Assembly: GCF_002210425.1 (NCBI RefSeq)
Contig: NZ_MWQK01000001.1
Span: 124,001 to 188,000 of the forward strand
Origin: Fibrobacter sp. UWB2
GTDB lineage: Bacteria; Fibrobacterota; Fibrobacteria; Fibrobacterales; Fibrobacteraceae
Length of the DNA: 64,000 nucleotides
Direction: 5' to 3'
Every line of letters starts with the position of its first letter. Position 1 is the stretch's first letter. Positions 52,423 through 60,053 of the stretch are shown one piece after another. The notes below the pieces were generated by a model. The model had not been told where the DNA came from. It made no database searches and worked only from the letters and a program-made list of their open reading frames with translations. Both the position numbers and the translations under genes were made by a program.

Positions 52423-53448
52423 GTGAGTGACTTGAAATTACGTATCGCAACGCGCAAGAGCGCTTTGGCTTTGGCTCAGACCACGATGGCGGCAGATGCT
52501 ATTGTCGCTGCGAATGCGGTTGCTGAACCGTTGACTTATGAACTTGTCTCCATGACAACCGAAGGCGACCGCCGTTTGGATAAGTCGCTGGCAAGCTTTG
52601 GCGGCAAGGGCGTGTTCATCAAGGAATTGGAAATTGCACTCCTCGAAGATCGTGCCGATATTGCGATTCACAGTTTGAAGGATATGCCTGCTGAAGTGCT
52701 GCCGCAGTTCAAGCTTGCAGCAGTCTTGAAACGCGAAGACCCGCGAGATGCATTCCTTTCGCGCGGTGGTGCTGCTGGGGTCCGCTTTATGGATTTGCCT
52801 GCGGGCGCTCGTGTCGGTACGGGAAGCATTCGCCGTGTGGTGCAGCTGAAGGCGCTCCGCCCTGATTTGGAATATGTTCCGATTCGCGGAAACATCCAAA
52901 CTCGTATAGGCAAGCTTGCAGAACTTGATGGTGTTGTGCTTGCAGCGGCGGGCCTTAAGCGTATGGGCCTTGCCGATCAGGTAACGGAATACTTTAGCAC
53001 CGAACAGATGCTCCCCGCAAGCGGTCAGGGAATCCTTGCGATTGAAACATTGAAGGATGAAATTCCCCAAGAATCGCGCGTCACAGGTCGTGCGGATCTT
53101 GCGCAGATTCTCGCTCGCGTGAACGATGTTGCGACATTCTGCATCGCCTCTGCTGAAATGGCTTATTTAAAAGCGCTCAACGCAGGGTGCCAATTCCCGG
53201 TGGCAAGCTTCGCGGAATTTATTTCCGATGATAGTGCTGAAAATCGCGGCACTTGTGGCGCACTCGAAGAGAATGCTAATAGAATTGCGCAGACTTTGAA
53301 AATCCGCGGCATTTACTGGGACGAAAAATCAGAAAAACTGCTCCGTGCAGAATGCTCAGGCTCGGTTGATTTGAACTCTGCGGACTCAGTCCAACAAGCC
53401 AAGAACTTGGGCGTTGAACTCGCCTGTGCAATTCAAAAACAATTGTAA
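52423..53448 (+). CDS. hemC: hydroxymethylbilane synthase
   Basis: 341 residues from a GTG start with an AGGAGG site 6 nt upstream. The N-terminus KLRIATRKSALALAQT is typical. The dipyrromethane-binding Cys is Cys256 in ALNAGCQFPVA. It polymerises four porphobilinogens. Compared with E. coli HemC (313), about 25 residues are extra near residues 270-300. It runs up to a terminator shared with the convergent deaminase gene. Confidence 0.93.
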   Translation: MSDLKLRIATRKSALALAQTTMAADAIVAANAVAEPLTYELVSMTTEGDRRLDKSLASFGGKGVFIKELEIALLEDRADIAIHSLKDMPAEVLPQFKLAAVLKREDPRDAFLSRGGAAGVRFMDLPAGARVGTGSIRRVVQLKALRPDLEYVPIRGNIQTRIGKLAELDGVVLAAAGLKRMGLADQVTEYFSTEQMLPASGQGILAIETLKDEIPQESRVTGRADLAQILARVNDVATFCIASAEMAYLKALNAGCQFPVASFAEFISDDSAENRGTCGALEENANRIAQTLKIRGIYWDEKSEKLLRAECSGSVDLNSADSVQQAKNLGVELACAIQKQL

Positions 53449-53456
53449 CTTACACT

Positions 53457-53485
53457 GTCATTCCCGACTCCGTTCGGGAATCGCC
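53457..53485. repeat. dispersed palindromic repeat, GTCATTCCCGactcCGTTCGGGAATCGCC type
   Basis: GTCATTCCCGA and TCGGGAATCGCC arms around CTCCGT, intergenic after hemC. The same spacer CTCCGTT occurs in the copy inside hemD (55173). Confidence 0.75.
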
Positions 53486-53499
53486 TTCTTGTATCGCAA

Positions 53500-53540
53500 A
53501 AAAAATCCCGCGCATTTTGGATGTGCGGGACTACTTTCTT
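53500..53540. terminator. bidirectional terminator between hemC and deaminase
   Basis: AAATCCCGCgCAT and ATGtGCGGGACT around TTTTGG, flanked by A and T runs. Confidence 0.75.
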
Positions 53541-53555
53541 TAGTCAAATCTTTTC

Positions 53556-53590
53556 GTTATTGCGAGTCGCAGAGCAACGTGGCAATTTAT
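53556..53590. repeat. dispersed repeat, TTATTGCGAGTCGCAGAGCAAC type
   Basis: TATTGCGAGTCGCAGAGCAA then CGTGGCAAT. Only one copy is seen in this window. Confidence 0.45.
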
Positions 53591-53593
53591 ACG

Positions 53594-54151
53594 TTACTTC
53601 TTTTCAGGCTTCGATACAACGGGCTTGATTCGTTTGCCGCAAAGCGTCACGATGATTCCTGCTTGTGCGAACATGTAGTAAGCCGTGTCGCGGTTGTTGT
53701 TCAACGTGGACTTCGGATCATAATCGTCCTTGGTCACGAAAACTTCGGCAACGCCCGAAAGGCTGATGTCCAAAGAGCAACGTTCGCACGGGAATCCAAT
53801 CACGTAGAGCTTGGAACCAGGAGGAACCTTTCCGCGAGCGTAGTGGAGCGCGTTGATTTCGGCGTGGACCATGAACGGATATTTGTTCGCCTCGAATTCG
53901 TGGTGGCTCAAAAGCTCGCCTGAGTCGGCGTCTAGCAAATCGTAAGCGAGGAGTTGCTTTTCGCGCGTGTACGGAACGGTCTCGTCGTCGAATCCGGCGG
54001 GAGCTCCGTTGTAACCTGTGCTAATAACACGCCCGTCGGCGCTCACTAGAACGGCACCCATTTGGGTATTTTGGTCTTTGGAAAGGCGTGCCTGGGCACA
54101 CATCATCTGCGTATAGACTTCATCGCGAAGCTTTGCTCTAGAACTATTCAT
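53594..54151 (-). CDS. deoxycytidylate deaminase-family protein (ComEB type)
   Basis: 185 residues from the ATG at 54151, although no ribosome site is seen; a TTG at 54169 is an alternative. Zinc-deaminase motif: HAEINAL (His, Glu) and PCERC (two Cys). The rest (MMCAQARLSKDQNTQMGAVLVS, ISTGYNGAPAGFDD) is typical of dCMP deaminases. It makes dUMP for thymidylate. It lies in the opposite orientation inside the heme cluster and splits it into two transcription units. Confidence 0.88.
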   Translation of the reverse strand: MNSSRAKLRDEVYTQMMCAQARLSKDQNTQMGAVLVSADGRVISTGYNGAPAGFDDETVPYTREKQLLAYDLLDADSGELLSHHEFEANKYPFMVHAEINALHYARGKVPPGSKLYVIGFPCERCSLDISLSGVAEVFVTKDDYDPKSTLNNNRDTAYYMFAQAGIIVTLCGKRIKPVVSKPEKK

Positions 54152-54191
54152 GCTAAAAAATATAGGCAAAATTTTAATGGCGAAGTTTTTC

Positions 54192-54199
54192 TAAATTTG
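54192..54199 (+). promoter_or_regulatory. TAnnTTTG box 6 nt before cobA-hemD
   Basis: TAAATTTG then GTTTCG and ATG at 54206; no ribosome site. Confidence 0.5.
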
Positions 54200-54205
54200 G
54201 TTTCG

Positions 54206-55837
54206 ATGGAAAATTCGAATCATTTTGGCAAAGTTTATTTGATTGGCGCGGGACCAGGCGATCCTGGGCTTTTAACCGTGCGCGGAAAGTCGATTCTTGA
54301 AAAAGCCGATGTTGTGGTTTATGATCGCTTGGTCTCACCGGGCGTGCTCTCGTTATGTAATCCGAAAGCAAAGATGGTCGATGTGGGTAAAATGCCGACG
54401 CACCACAAGGTGAAACAGTCCGAAATCAATAAGCTCTTGGTAAAATTTGCCGTTGAAATGCCGGGTTCGATCGTTGCGCGTTTGAAGGGCGGTGATCCGT
54501 TTGTGTTCGGTCGTGGTGGCGAAGAGGCTTTGGAACTTGTCGCTGCAGGCGTCGAATTTGAAGTTGTGCCGGGCGTGACGTCTGCCATAGCTGTGCCAGC
54601 CTACGCAGGCATTCCCGTGAGTCATCGTGGAATTGCAACAAGTTTCCACATCATCACAGGGCATGAAAAAGAAAAATCCGTCGTGGACCCTATCGCTGCA
54701 CTCCAGGGTGACTGTCATTCTGGAGCCGAAGGCGATAGAATCCAATGCAATCTTTCGCTGGACTTCGAGACTCTCGCGAAGTGCCAAGGAACGCTCATCT
54801 TTTTGATGGGCATAGCCAATATGGACTTTATCGCACGTCGTTTAATCGAGTGTGGCAAAGACCCGAAGACTCCGCTTGCATTTATTGAAAAAGGAACAAC
54901 CCCGAACCAGCGTACCGTTATGGCAACGCTTGAAACAGCGGGGGAGACCATTGTCCGTGAAAATGTGACTGCACCCGCAATTACGATTATGGGTGGTGTG
55001 GTTGAACTGGGCAAAACTCTTGCTTGGAAAAAGAATTTGCCGCTTTCGGGTAAGCGCTTGGTTGTAACGCGTGCCGCAAAACAATCTAGTGGGATTACAG
55101 CTCGACTGACAGCTCTCGGTGCCGAAGTTATCGAAACCCCGATGATTGAAACACGGGATGTTTTCCCTTGTTGTCATGCCGGACTCCGTTCCGGCATCGC
55201 CAATTCTTCTGAAAAAAAGGTTGCTGAGCCTGTCGAATTCGAAGACCTCAAAAATTTTGACATTCTTGCTTTCACGAGCACAAACGGCGTAGAAAGTTTC
55301 TTCAAGCAGTTGTTTGCTGCGGGTTATGATGTGCGTGTGCTTGCGGGCAAGAAAATTGCAAGTGTCGGAAAGATTACCGAAAAGAAGTTGCTTGAATACG
55401 GCATTCGTTGCGATTATGTTCCTGAAGACCACACCGGTGAGGGACTAGGTCTGTTGCTACAAAAAGTGGTTGGCGACGAATCCCGAATTCTTCTTTTGCA
55501 GGGAAATCTCGCAGACGATACTTTGCTCAAACTCTTGCCGAAAGCAACCCGTTGGACAGTCTACGAAACACTCCCGGTTGCAGAACTTCCGGATTGGAAA
55601 CGTGAAGCTATTGCCTCCGCCGATGCAATTGTCTTTGCAAGCTCCAGTGCCGTTGAAAATTTTGCGCAAATCTCAAGTCTCTCGTCTTTCGTCTCTCGTC
55701 TAAGTTTCTGCATAGGTCGCATGACTGAAGCTTCCGCGAAAAAACATGGCTTTGAAACGGTCACCTCTGACGAAACAACGATGGATTCGCTCGTCAAAAA
55801 AATCGTGGAGTATTACACGATGGGGGAGATTGCTTAA
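54206..55837 (+). CDS. cobA-hemD: uroporphyrinogen-III methyltransferase / uroporphyrinogen-III synthase fusion
   Basis: 543 residues. Residues about 1-275 are CobA/SUMT: VYLIGAGPGDPGLLTVRG, RLKGGDPFVFGRGGEE, VVPGVTSAIAVPAYAGIPVSHR, EKGTTPNQRTVMATL. Residues about 279-543 are HemD: VVTRAAKQSSG, LAFTSTNGVESFFKQL, FASSSAVENFA. The fusion makes uroporphyrinogen III and converts it to precorrin-2. Dispersed repeats lie in frame at about residues 160-180 (CobA), 323-332, 338-346 and 491-499 (HemD). The frame is intact. The ORF upstream of 54206 is a shadow of the deaminase gene. ATG overlaps cbiX-sirC at its end. Confidence 0.92.
   Translation: MENSNHFGKVYLIGAGPGDPGLLTVRGKSILEKADVVVYDRLVSPGVLSLCNPKAKMVDVGKMPTHHKVKQSEINKLLVKFAVEMPGSIVARLKGGDPFVFGRGGEEALELVAAGVEFEVVPGVTSAIAVPAYAGIPVSHRGIATSFHIITGHEKEKSVVDPIAALQGDCHSGAEGDRIQCNLSLDFETLAKCQGTLIFLMGIANMDFIARRLIECGKDPKTPLAFIEKGTTPNQRTVMATLETAGETIVRENVTAPAITIMGGVVELGKTLAWKKNLPLSGKRLVVTRAAKQSSGITARLTALGAEVIETPMIETRDVFPCCHAGLRSGIANSSEKKVAEPVEFEDLKNFDILAFTSTNGVESFFKQLFAAGYDVRVLAGKKIASVGKITEKKLLEYGIRCDYVPEDHTGEGLGLLLQKVVGDESRILLLQGNLADDTLLKLLPKATRWTVYETLPVAELPDWKREAIASADAIVFASSSAVENFAQISSLSSFVSRLSFCIGRMTEASAKKHGFETVTSDETTMDSLVKKIVEYYTMGEIA
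54684..54743. repeat. inverted pair of CTGGAG...GGCGATAG repeats inside cobA
   Basis: 54684-54712 (inverted copy, GGACCCTATCG to CCAGGGTGAC) and 54714-54743 (direct copy, GTCATTCTGGAGCC to GATAGAATCC) are separated by one base. They encode about 20 extra residues after the conserved TGHEK. Confidence 0.8.
55173..55201. repeat. palindromic repeat inside hemD part
   Basis: GTCATGCCGGA and TCCGGCATCGCC arms around CTCCGT; encodes CHAGLRSGIA. Confidence 0.8.
55219..55242. repeat. GCTGAGCcTGTCGAA-type repeat inside hemD part
   Basis: GGTTGCTGAGCCTGTCGAA, related to the intergenic GGTCCCTGAGCTTGTCGAA at 13288; encodes VAEPVEFE. Confidence 0.65.
55676..55702. repeat. TCTCTCGTCTTTCG repeat inside hemD part
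   Basis: AGTCTCTCGTCTTTCGTCTC, the reverse complement of the repeat in tilS at 19261. Confidence 0.7.
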
Positions 55838-56784
55838 TGAAAGCTATTCTTATCATCGCTCATCATTGCATTTTGCCGGGGGCATACAAAGGATTCGAAG
55901 AAATCCTCGACCGCTTGCATCATGATTTGCCGGGTACACGTGTCGCAAGTACGAGTTTGTTGGATTTGGAAAATGACCTCCGCACGCTTTTGCGCGAAGA
56001 TGTGGAATCGGTGACGCTTCTACCGTATTTGTTGTTGAACGGTCAGCATTCCAAGAACGATGTGCCGCGTGTTGTTGCAAAATTGCAGGAAGAATTTCCG
56101 CAAATTCCGATTACGCTTTTGCCTTGCCTTGGTGATTGGAAAGAATTTTCGAGCATGGTGGTCGCCGGTGTCCGCTCTGCTCAGAACGCATGTACTTGTG
56201 CCCCTTTGTCATCCAGGAACCACGAATGTGGCGATAGGATCCGCTCAGAGCGCGCCTATAGTTCAAACCTCTTCTCCATCGAATTGAATCTTGAAGGACG
56301 TAACGTTCTCGTTGTAGGTGGCGGCCGCATTGCTCTTCGCAAGGTGAAAACGCTAATCCCGACAGGCGCTCACATTACCGTTGTCGCTCCGCAATTCGAC
56401 CCCGAATTTGAAACGCTCAAGGCTGGAGATAAGGTCCCTGAGCTAAGCCGAGGGGCCGAGGCTTCTATCACTCTAAAAAAGCGCCCGTACGAACCGCTTG
56501 ATTTGCGTTGTATTTTCATGGTCTTCATTTGTACCGACCAACCTGCCGTCAATGCCCAGGTTTCTAACGATGCTCGCGCTCGTCGCATTCTCGTGAATAA
56601 TGCTTGCGATTACCTCGACGGTGATTTCATTGTGCCTGCCCGCATGGACTTTGGCGAAAACATTGCCGTGACCGTCTCTACGCAGGGCCGCGCCCCTTCG
56701 CTCGCGAAAAAGCTCAAGCAGAAAATCCAGACCGAATGGGCCGAAGACCTTGTGCAAATTGAAAAAGATTTCAAAAAGGAATAG
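55837..56784 (+). CDS. CbiX-type ferrochelatase fused to precorrin-2 dehydrogenase (SirC)
   Basis: 315 residues. Residues about 1-110 match the short CbiX/SirB sirohydrochlorin chelatase, with IIAHHCILPG, LLPYLLLNGQHSKNDVP. Residues about 150-315 match SirC/Met8: LEGRNVLVVGGGRIALRKV, LVNNACDYLDGDFIVPARM, TVSTQGRAPSLAKKL. Together with CobA this gives uroporphyrinogen III to siroheme. Repeat elements lie at residues about 124-136 (linker) and 199-207 (in SirC). It starts on the stop of cobA-hemD and ends 5 nt before hemB. Confidence 0.88.
   Translation: MKAILIIAHHCILPGAYKGFEEILDRLHHDLPGTRVASTSLLDLENDLRTLLREDVESVTLLPYLLLNGQHSKNDVPRVVAKLQEEFPQIPITLLPCLGDWKEFSSMVVAGVRSAQNACTCAPLSSRNHECGDRIRSERAYSSNLFSIELNLEGRNVLVVGGGRIALRKVKTLIPTGAHITVVAPQFDPEFETLKAGDKVPELSRGAEASITLKKRPYEPLDLRCIFMVFICTDQPAVNAQVSNDARARRILVNNACDYLDGDFIVPARMDFGENIAVTVSTQGRAPSLAKKLKQKIQTEWAEDLVQIEKDFKKE
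56208..56242. repeat. GTCATCCAGGA...GGCGATAGGATCC repeat in the CbiX-SirC linker
   Basis: GTCATCCAGGAACCACGAATG then TGGCGATAGGATCC; same family as 19791 and 54714. Confidence 0.75.
56433..56456. repeat. GGTCCCTGAGC...GAGGGG repeat inside sirC
   Basis: GGTCCCTGAGCTAAGCCGAG then GGGCC, matching the intergenic element at 13288; encodes KVPELSRGA. Confidence 0.7.
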
Positions 56785-56789
56785 TTATT

Positions 56790-57755
56790 ATGATTATTCG
56801 TCCTCGTCGTTTACGTAGAAATGAAGTTATCCGCAACATGGTTGCAGAAACTGCTGTAAATCCCGATGCCCTCGTTTACCCGATGTTCGTGGTTGAAGGA
56901 ACGGGCGTCAAAGAAGAAATCCCGTCTATGCCGAACCAGTTCCGTTTCTCGATTGACGAAATCTTGAAGGAACTCGAAAGCTGTGTGGCGCTTGGCATCA
57001 AGTCCATTTTGCTGTTTGGCATTCCGAATCACAAGGATGAAATGGCAACTTCTGCATACGATAACGATGGCATTGTGCAGCGGGCCGTACGTGCCATCAA
57101 GGCGAAGTTCCCAAGTTTGTACGTGATTACGGACGTGTGCCTTTGCGAATACATGAGTCATGGCCATTGCGGCATCATCAAGGATGGCGATGTGGATAAT
57201 GATCCGACGCTTGAACTTTTGGCAAAGACCGCTGTTTCTCAGGTGGCTGCTGGTGCCGACATGGTGGCTCCGAGTGATATGATGGATGGCCACATCACGG
57301 CTCTACGCGAAGCTCTTGACAATGCGGGTTTTACAAATACGCCGATTATGGGTTACAGCGCGAAGTTCGCTAGCGCTTATTATGGTCCGTTCCGCGATGC
57401 CGCTGATTCCGCTCCGCATTTCGGCAACCGCAAGAGTTACCAGATGGACGTGCGCAATGGTCGTGAAGCTCTCCATGAAGTGGAACTCGATCTTGAAGAA
57501 GGTGCAGATATCGTGATGGTAAAGCCGGGTCTCGCATTCCTCGATGTGCTTCGCCAGACGGCTGAAATCAGCAATGTGCCGGTCGCTGTGTATAACGTAA
57601 GTGGCGAATATTCGATGGTCAAGGCTGCTGCAAAGATGGGCTGGATTGACGAAAATGCAATCATCCGCGAAAACATGATTGCGTTCAAGCGTGCCGGTGC
57701 TGATATCATCATTACGTACCACGCCAAGGAAATTTTGGAAAATAAAATTCTGTAA
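56790..57755 (+). CDS. hemB: porphobilinogen synthase
   Basis: 321 residues. Zn-binding Cys cluster DVCLCEYMSHGHCG; Schiff-base lysines Lys192 (MGYSAKFAS) and Lys245 (VMVKPG). It condenses two 5-aminolevulinate. The gene follows cbiX-sirC by 5 nt and is followed by an MscS-type gene. Confidence 0.95.
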   Translation: MIIRPRRLRRNEVIRNMVAETAVNPDALVYPMFVVEGTGVKEEIPSMPNQFRFSIDEILKELESCVALGIKSILLFGIPNHKDEMATSAYDNDGIVQRAVRAIKAKFPSLYVITDVCLCEYMSHGHCGIIKDGDVDNDPTLELLAKTAVSQVAAGADMVAPSDMMDGHITALREALDNAGFTNTPIMGYSAKFASAYYGPFRDAADSAPHFGNRKSYQMDVRNGREALHEVELDLEEGADIVMVKPGLAFLDVLRQTAEISNVPVAVYNVSGEYSMVKAAAKMGWIDENAIIRENMIAFKRAGADIIITYHAKEILENKIL

Positions 57756-57773
57756 AATATGATTTTGTAAAAA

Positions 57774-57802
57774 GGCGATCCCGGAACAGAGTCCGGGATG
57801 AC
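57774..57802. repeat. dispersed palindromic repeat, GATCCCGGAA...TCCGGGATGAC type
   Basis: GATCCCGGA and TCCGGGATGAC arms, intergenic between hemB and the MscS gene. Confidence 0.75.
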
Positions 57803-57822
57803 AACTAAAAAGGGATGCTAAA

Positions 57823-58632
57823 ATGAAAGAATACGAAGCTTTCTTGAAAAATATCGGTGTCACGAATGCTATTGCTCAGGACATCGTTGAAATTGCGACA
57901 GTGCTTATTGTTATCGCCATTATCTTGGCGATTATAAAGTTTATTCTTAGTTTTGCCATTAAGAAGGGCGCTGATGAATCGGTAAAACCGCTACTTTATT
58001 CGCTGTTCTCTTATGCGCTGTACATTGTCGGTTTGCTCATGATTCTGCACATTCTCGGTGTGAATACCGCTGGAATCGTGACTGTAATCGGTGCCGCTTC
58101 TCTTGCCATTGGCCTTGCTTTGAAGGATACGCTTGGCAACATTGCGTCGGGAATCCTATTGCTGTTCCTCCATCCGTTCCGCGCTTCGGACTACATTGAA
58201 TGCGGTTCTTTGAAGGGAAAAATTGTAGGCGTGGGGCTTTTCAACACGACGCTTATCTCGTTGGATGGTCTTTACGTTTCTGCTCCGAACAGCATGTTGT
58301 GGGGTGCTCCGATTGTCAACTTTAGCCGCAATCCGAGCCGCCGCCTTGATTTGGCTTTTGGCATTGATTATGCGGATTCTGCTGAAAAGGCGATGAACGA
58401 AATGAAACAACTTGTGAATGCGGACCCTGAAGTCCTGAAAAATCCGGAACCGTCGTTCTTTGTTTCGTCGCTGGATGATAGCTCGGTGGCTGTCAATTTG
58501 AGAATTTGGGTCAAGACCGCAAATTACTGGGATATGCGTTGCAAGTACATGAAGGCTGTGAAGGAACGCTTTGACGCAGTCGGTATTTCTATCCCGTTCC
58601 CGCAGCGCGTGGTACATATCGTAAAGGAGTAA
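57823..58632 (+). CDS. MscS-family mechanosensitive channel
   Basis: 269 residues, the E. coli MscS size. Three membrane helices (about 20-45, 60-82 and 88-115); the third, [23 protein letters not shown], carries the Gly/Ala pore pattern. The beta domain follows ([23 protein letters not shown]). It opens when membrane tension rises. It lies between hemB and hemL but has no obvious heme role. Confidence 0.9.
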   Translation: MKEYEAFLKNIGVTNAIAQDIVEIATVLIVIAIILAIIKFILSFAIKKGADESVKPLLYSLFSYALYIVGLLMILHILGVNTAGIVTVIGAASLAIGLALKDTLGNIASGILLLFLHPFRASDYIECGSLKGKIVGVGLFNTTLISLDGLYVSAPNSMLWGAPIVNFSRNPSRRLDLAFGIDYADSAEKAMNEMKQLVNADPEVLKNPEPSFFVSSLDDSSVAVNLRIWVKTANYWDMRCKYMKAVKERFDAVGISIPFPQRVVHIVKE

Positions 58633-58633
58633 T

Positions 58634-59920
58634 ATGAATCACTCTTTGAGCGAAAAGTTGTTTGCAGAAGCAAAGACGCTCATGCCGGGCGGCGTGAACA
58701 GTCCTGTGCGTGCGTTTAGCAATGTGGGGGCGACGCCTCCGTTTATTGCCCGTGCGAAGGGGAGTCACATCTACGATGTCGATGGAAACGATTATATTGA
58801 TTACGTGGGTAGCTGGGGCCCGATGCTTTTGGGGCATGCGCACGATGCAGTGATTAAGGCTGTTGCCGATACAGCTCAGAATGGCCTCAGTTTTGGCGCC
58901 CCGTGCGGTCTTGAATCGGAACTTGCAAAGCTTGTGATGTCGCTTGTTCCGAGCGTCGAGATGATTCGTATGGTGAACAGCGGGACTGAAGCGACGATGA
59001 GTGCTATCCGTGCGGCTCGCGGTTTTACCGGTCGCGATAAGATTGTGAAGTTCGAAGGTTGCTATCATGGCCATAGCGATAGCTTGCTCATCAAGGCGGG
59101 TTCTGGAATGCTCACGACGGGCAAGCCGAGCAGCAAGGGTGTGCCTGCGGACTTGGCAAAGTACACGCTCACGCTCCAGTACAACGACGTGGCTGGCGTG
59201 AAGGAACTCTTCGACAAAATCGGTGACGAAATTGCAGGCGTGATTGTTGAACCGGTAGCGGGCAACATGGGCGTTGTGCCGGCGAAGCCGGAGTTCTTGC
59301 AGACGCTTTCTGAAGAGACGAAAAAGCATGGCGCTTTGCTCATTGTCGATGAAGTCATGACAGGTTTCCGTGTCGGGATTCATTGCGCACAAGGGCTTTA
59401 CGGAATCAAGCCGGATCTCACGACGTTTGGCAAGATTATTGGCGGTGGCATGCCGGTGGGTGCTTATGGCGGCCGCTTGGACGTGATGCAACAAATTGCT
59501 CCGCTCGGTGGAATTTACCAGGCGGGTACGCTTTCGGGCAATCCGGTGGCGATGGCGGCAGGTCTTGCAACGATGCGCGAACTCAATGCACACCCTGAAT
59601 ACTATGTGCATGCCGAAGCTATGACGAAGCGCTTGATTGCAGGGCTCAAGACTGCAGCAACCGAATCGGGCATTCCGCTTGCGACAAACCAGGTCGGCTC
59701 CATGGGCTGCATCTTCTTTACGGAAGGGCCGGTCACGTGTTTTGCCGACGTGCAAAAATCCGATTTGGAACTTTTCCGCAAGTATTTCCTCGGAATGCTC
59801 GATGAAGGTTTCTACTTTGCGCCGAGCCAGTTCGAAGCCATCTTCGTGAGCGCCGCTCACACCGAAGACGAAATCGACCGTACCATTGAAGCCGCGAAGC
59901 GCGTTTTCAAAAAATTGTAG
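58634..59920 (+). CDS. hemL: glutamate-1-semialdehyde 2,1-aminomutase
   Basis: 428 residues. The PLP lysine is Lys267 in [18 protein letters not shown]-terminal [12 protein letters not shown] and middle [16 protein letters not shown] are signatures. It uses the semialdehyde from HemA to make 5-aminolevulinate. One nucleotide separates it from the MscS gene; AAAGGAG lies upstream. A strong terminator follows at 59988. Confidence 0.95.
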   Translation: MNHSLSEKLFAEAKTLMPGGVNSPVRAFSNVGATPPFIARAKGSHIYDVDGNDYIDYVGSWGPMLLGHAHDAVIKAVADTAQNGLSFGAPCGLESELAKLVMSLVPSVEMIRMVNSGTEATMSAIRAARGFTGRDKIVKFEGCYHGHSDSLLIKAGSGMLTTGKPSSKGVPADLAKYTLTLQYNDVAGVKELFDKIGDEIAGVIVEPVAGNMGVVPAKPEFLQTLSEETKKHGALLIVDEVMTGFRVGIHCAQGLYGIKPDLTTFGKIIGGGMPVGAYGGRLDVMQQIAPLGGIYQAGTLSGNPVAMAAGLATMRELNAHPEYYVHAEAMTKRLIAGLKTAATESGIPLATNQVGSMGCIFFTEGPVTCFADVQKSDLELFRKYFLGMLDEGFYFAPSQFEAIFVSAAHTEDEIDRTIEAAKRVFKKL

Positions 59921-59987
59921 CGGCGGCGTATCTCGTTAAGCGTTACCCTAGCGGTTCGCGCTTCTTGTAAAACTTACGCATCTCGCA

Positions 59988-60015
59988 AAAAACGCACCCC
60001 GAAGGGTGCGTTTTT
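59988..60015 (+). terminator. terminator of the hem operon
   Basis: AAAAACGCACCC and GGGTGCGTTTTT around CGAA, T-rich on both sides, so it could also serve the convergent synthetase gene. Confidence 0.85.
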
Positions 60016-60023
60016 CGATTCTC

Positions 60024-60051
60024 GTCATCCTGAGGCGGAGCCGAAGGATCC
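60024..60051. repeat. dispersed repeat, GTCATCCTGA...GGATCC type
   Basis: GTCATCCTGAGGCGGAGCCG then AAGGATCC, directly next to the synthetase stop. Confidence 0.7.
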
Positions 60052-60053
60052 AG

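Noticed and set aside
53414-53923. 169-codon plus-strand ORF after hemC
   Set aside because: It covers a terminator and the deaminase antisense; no homology or ribosome site.
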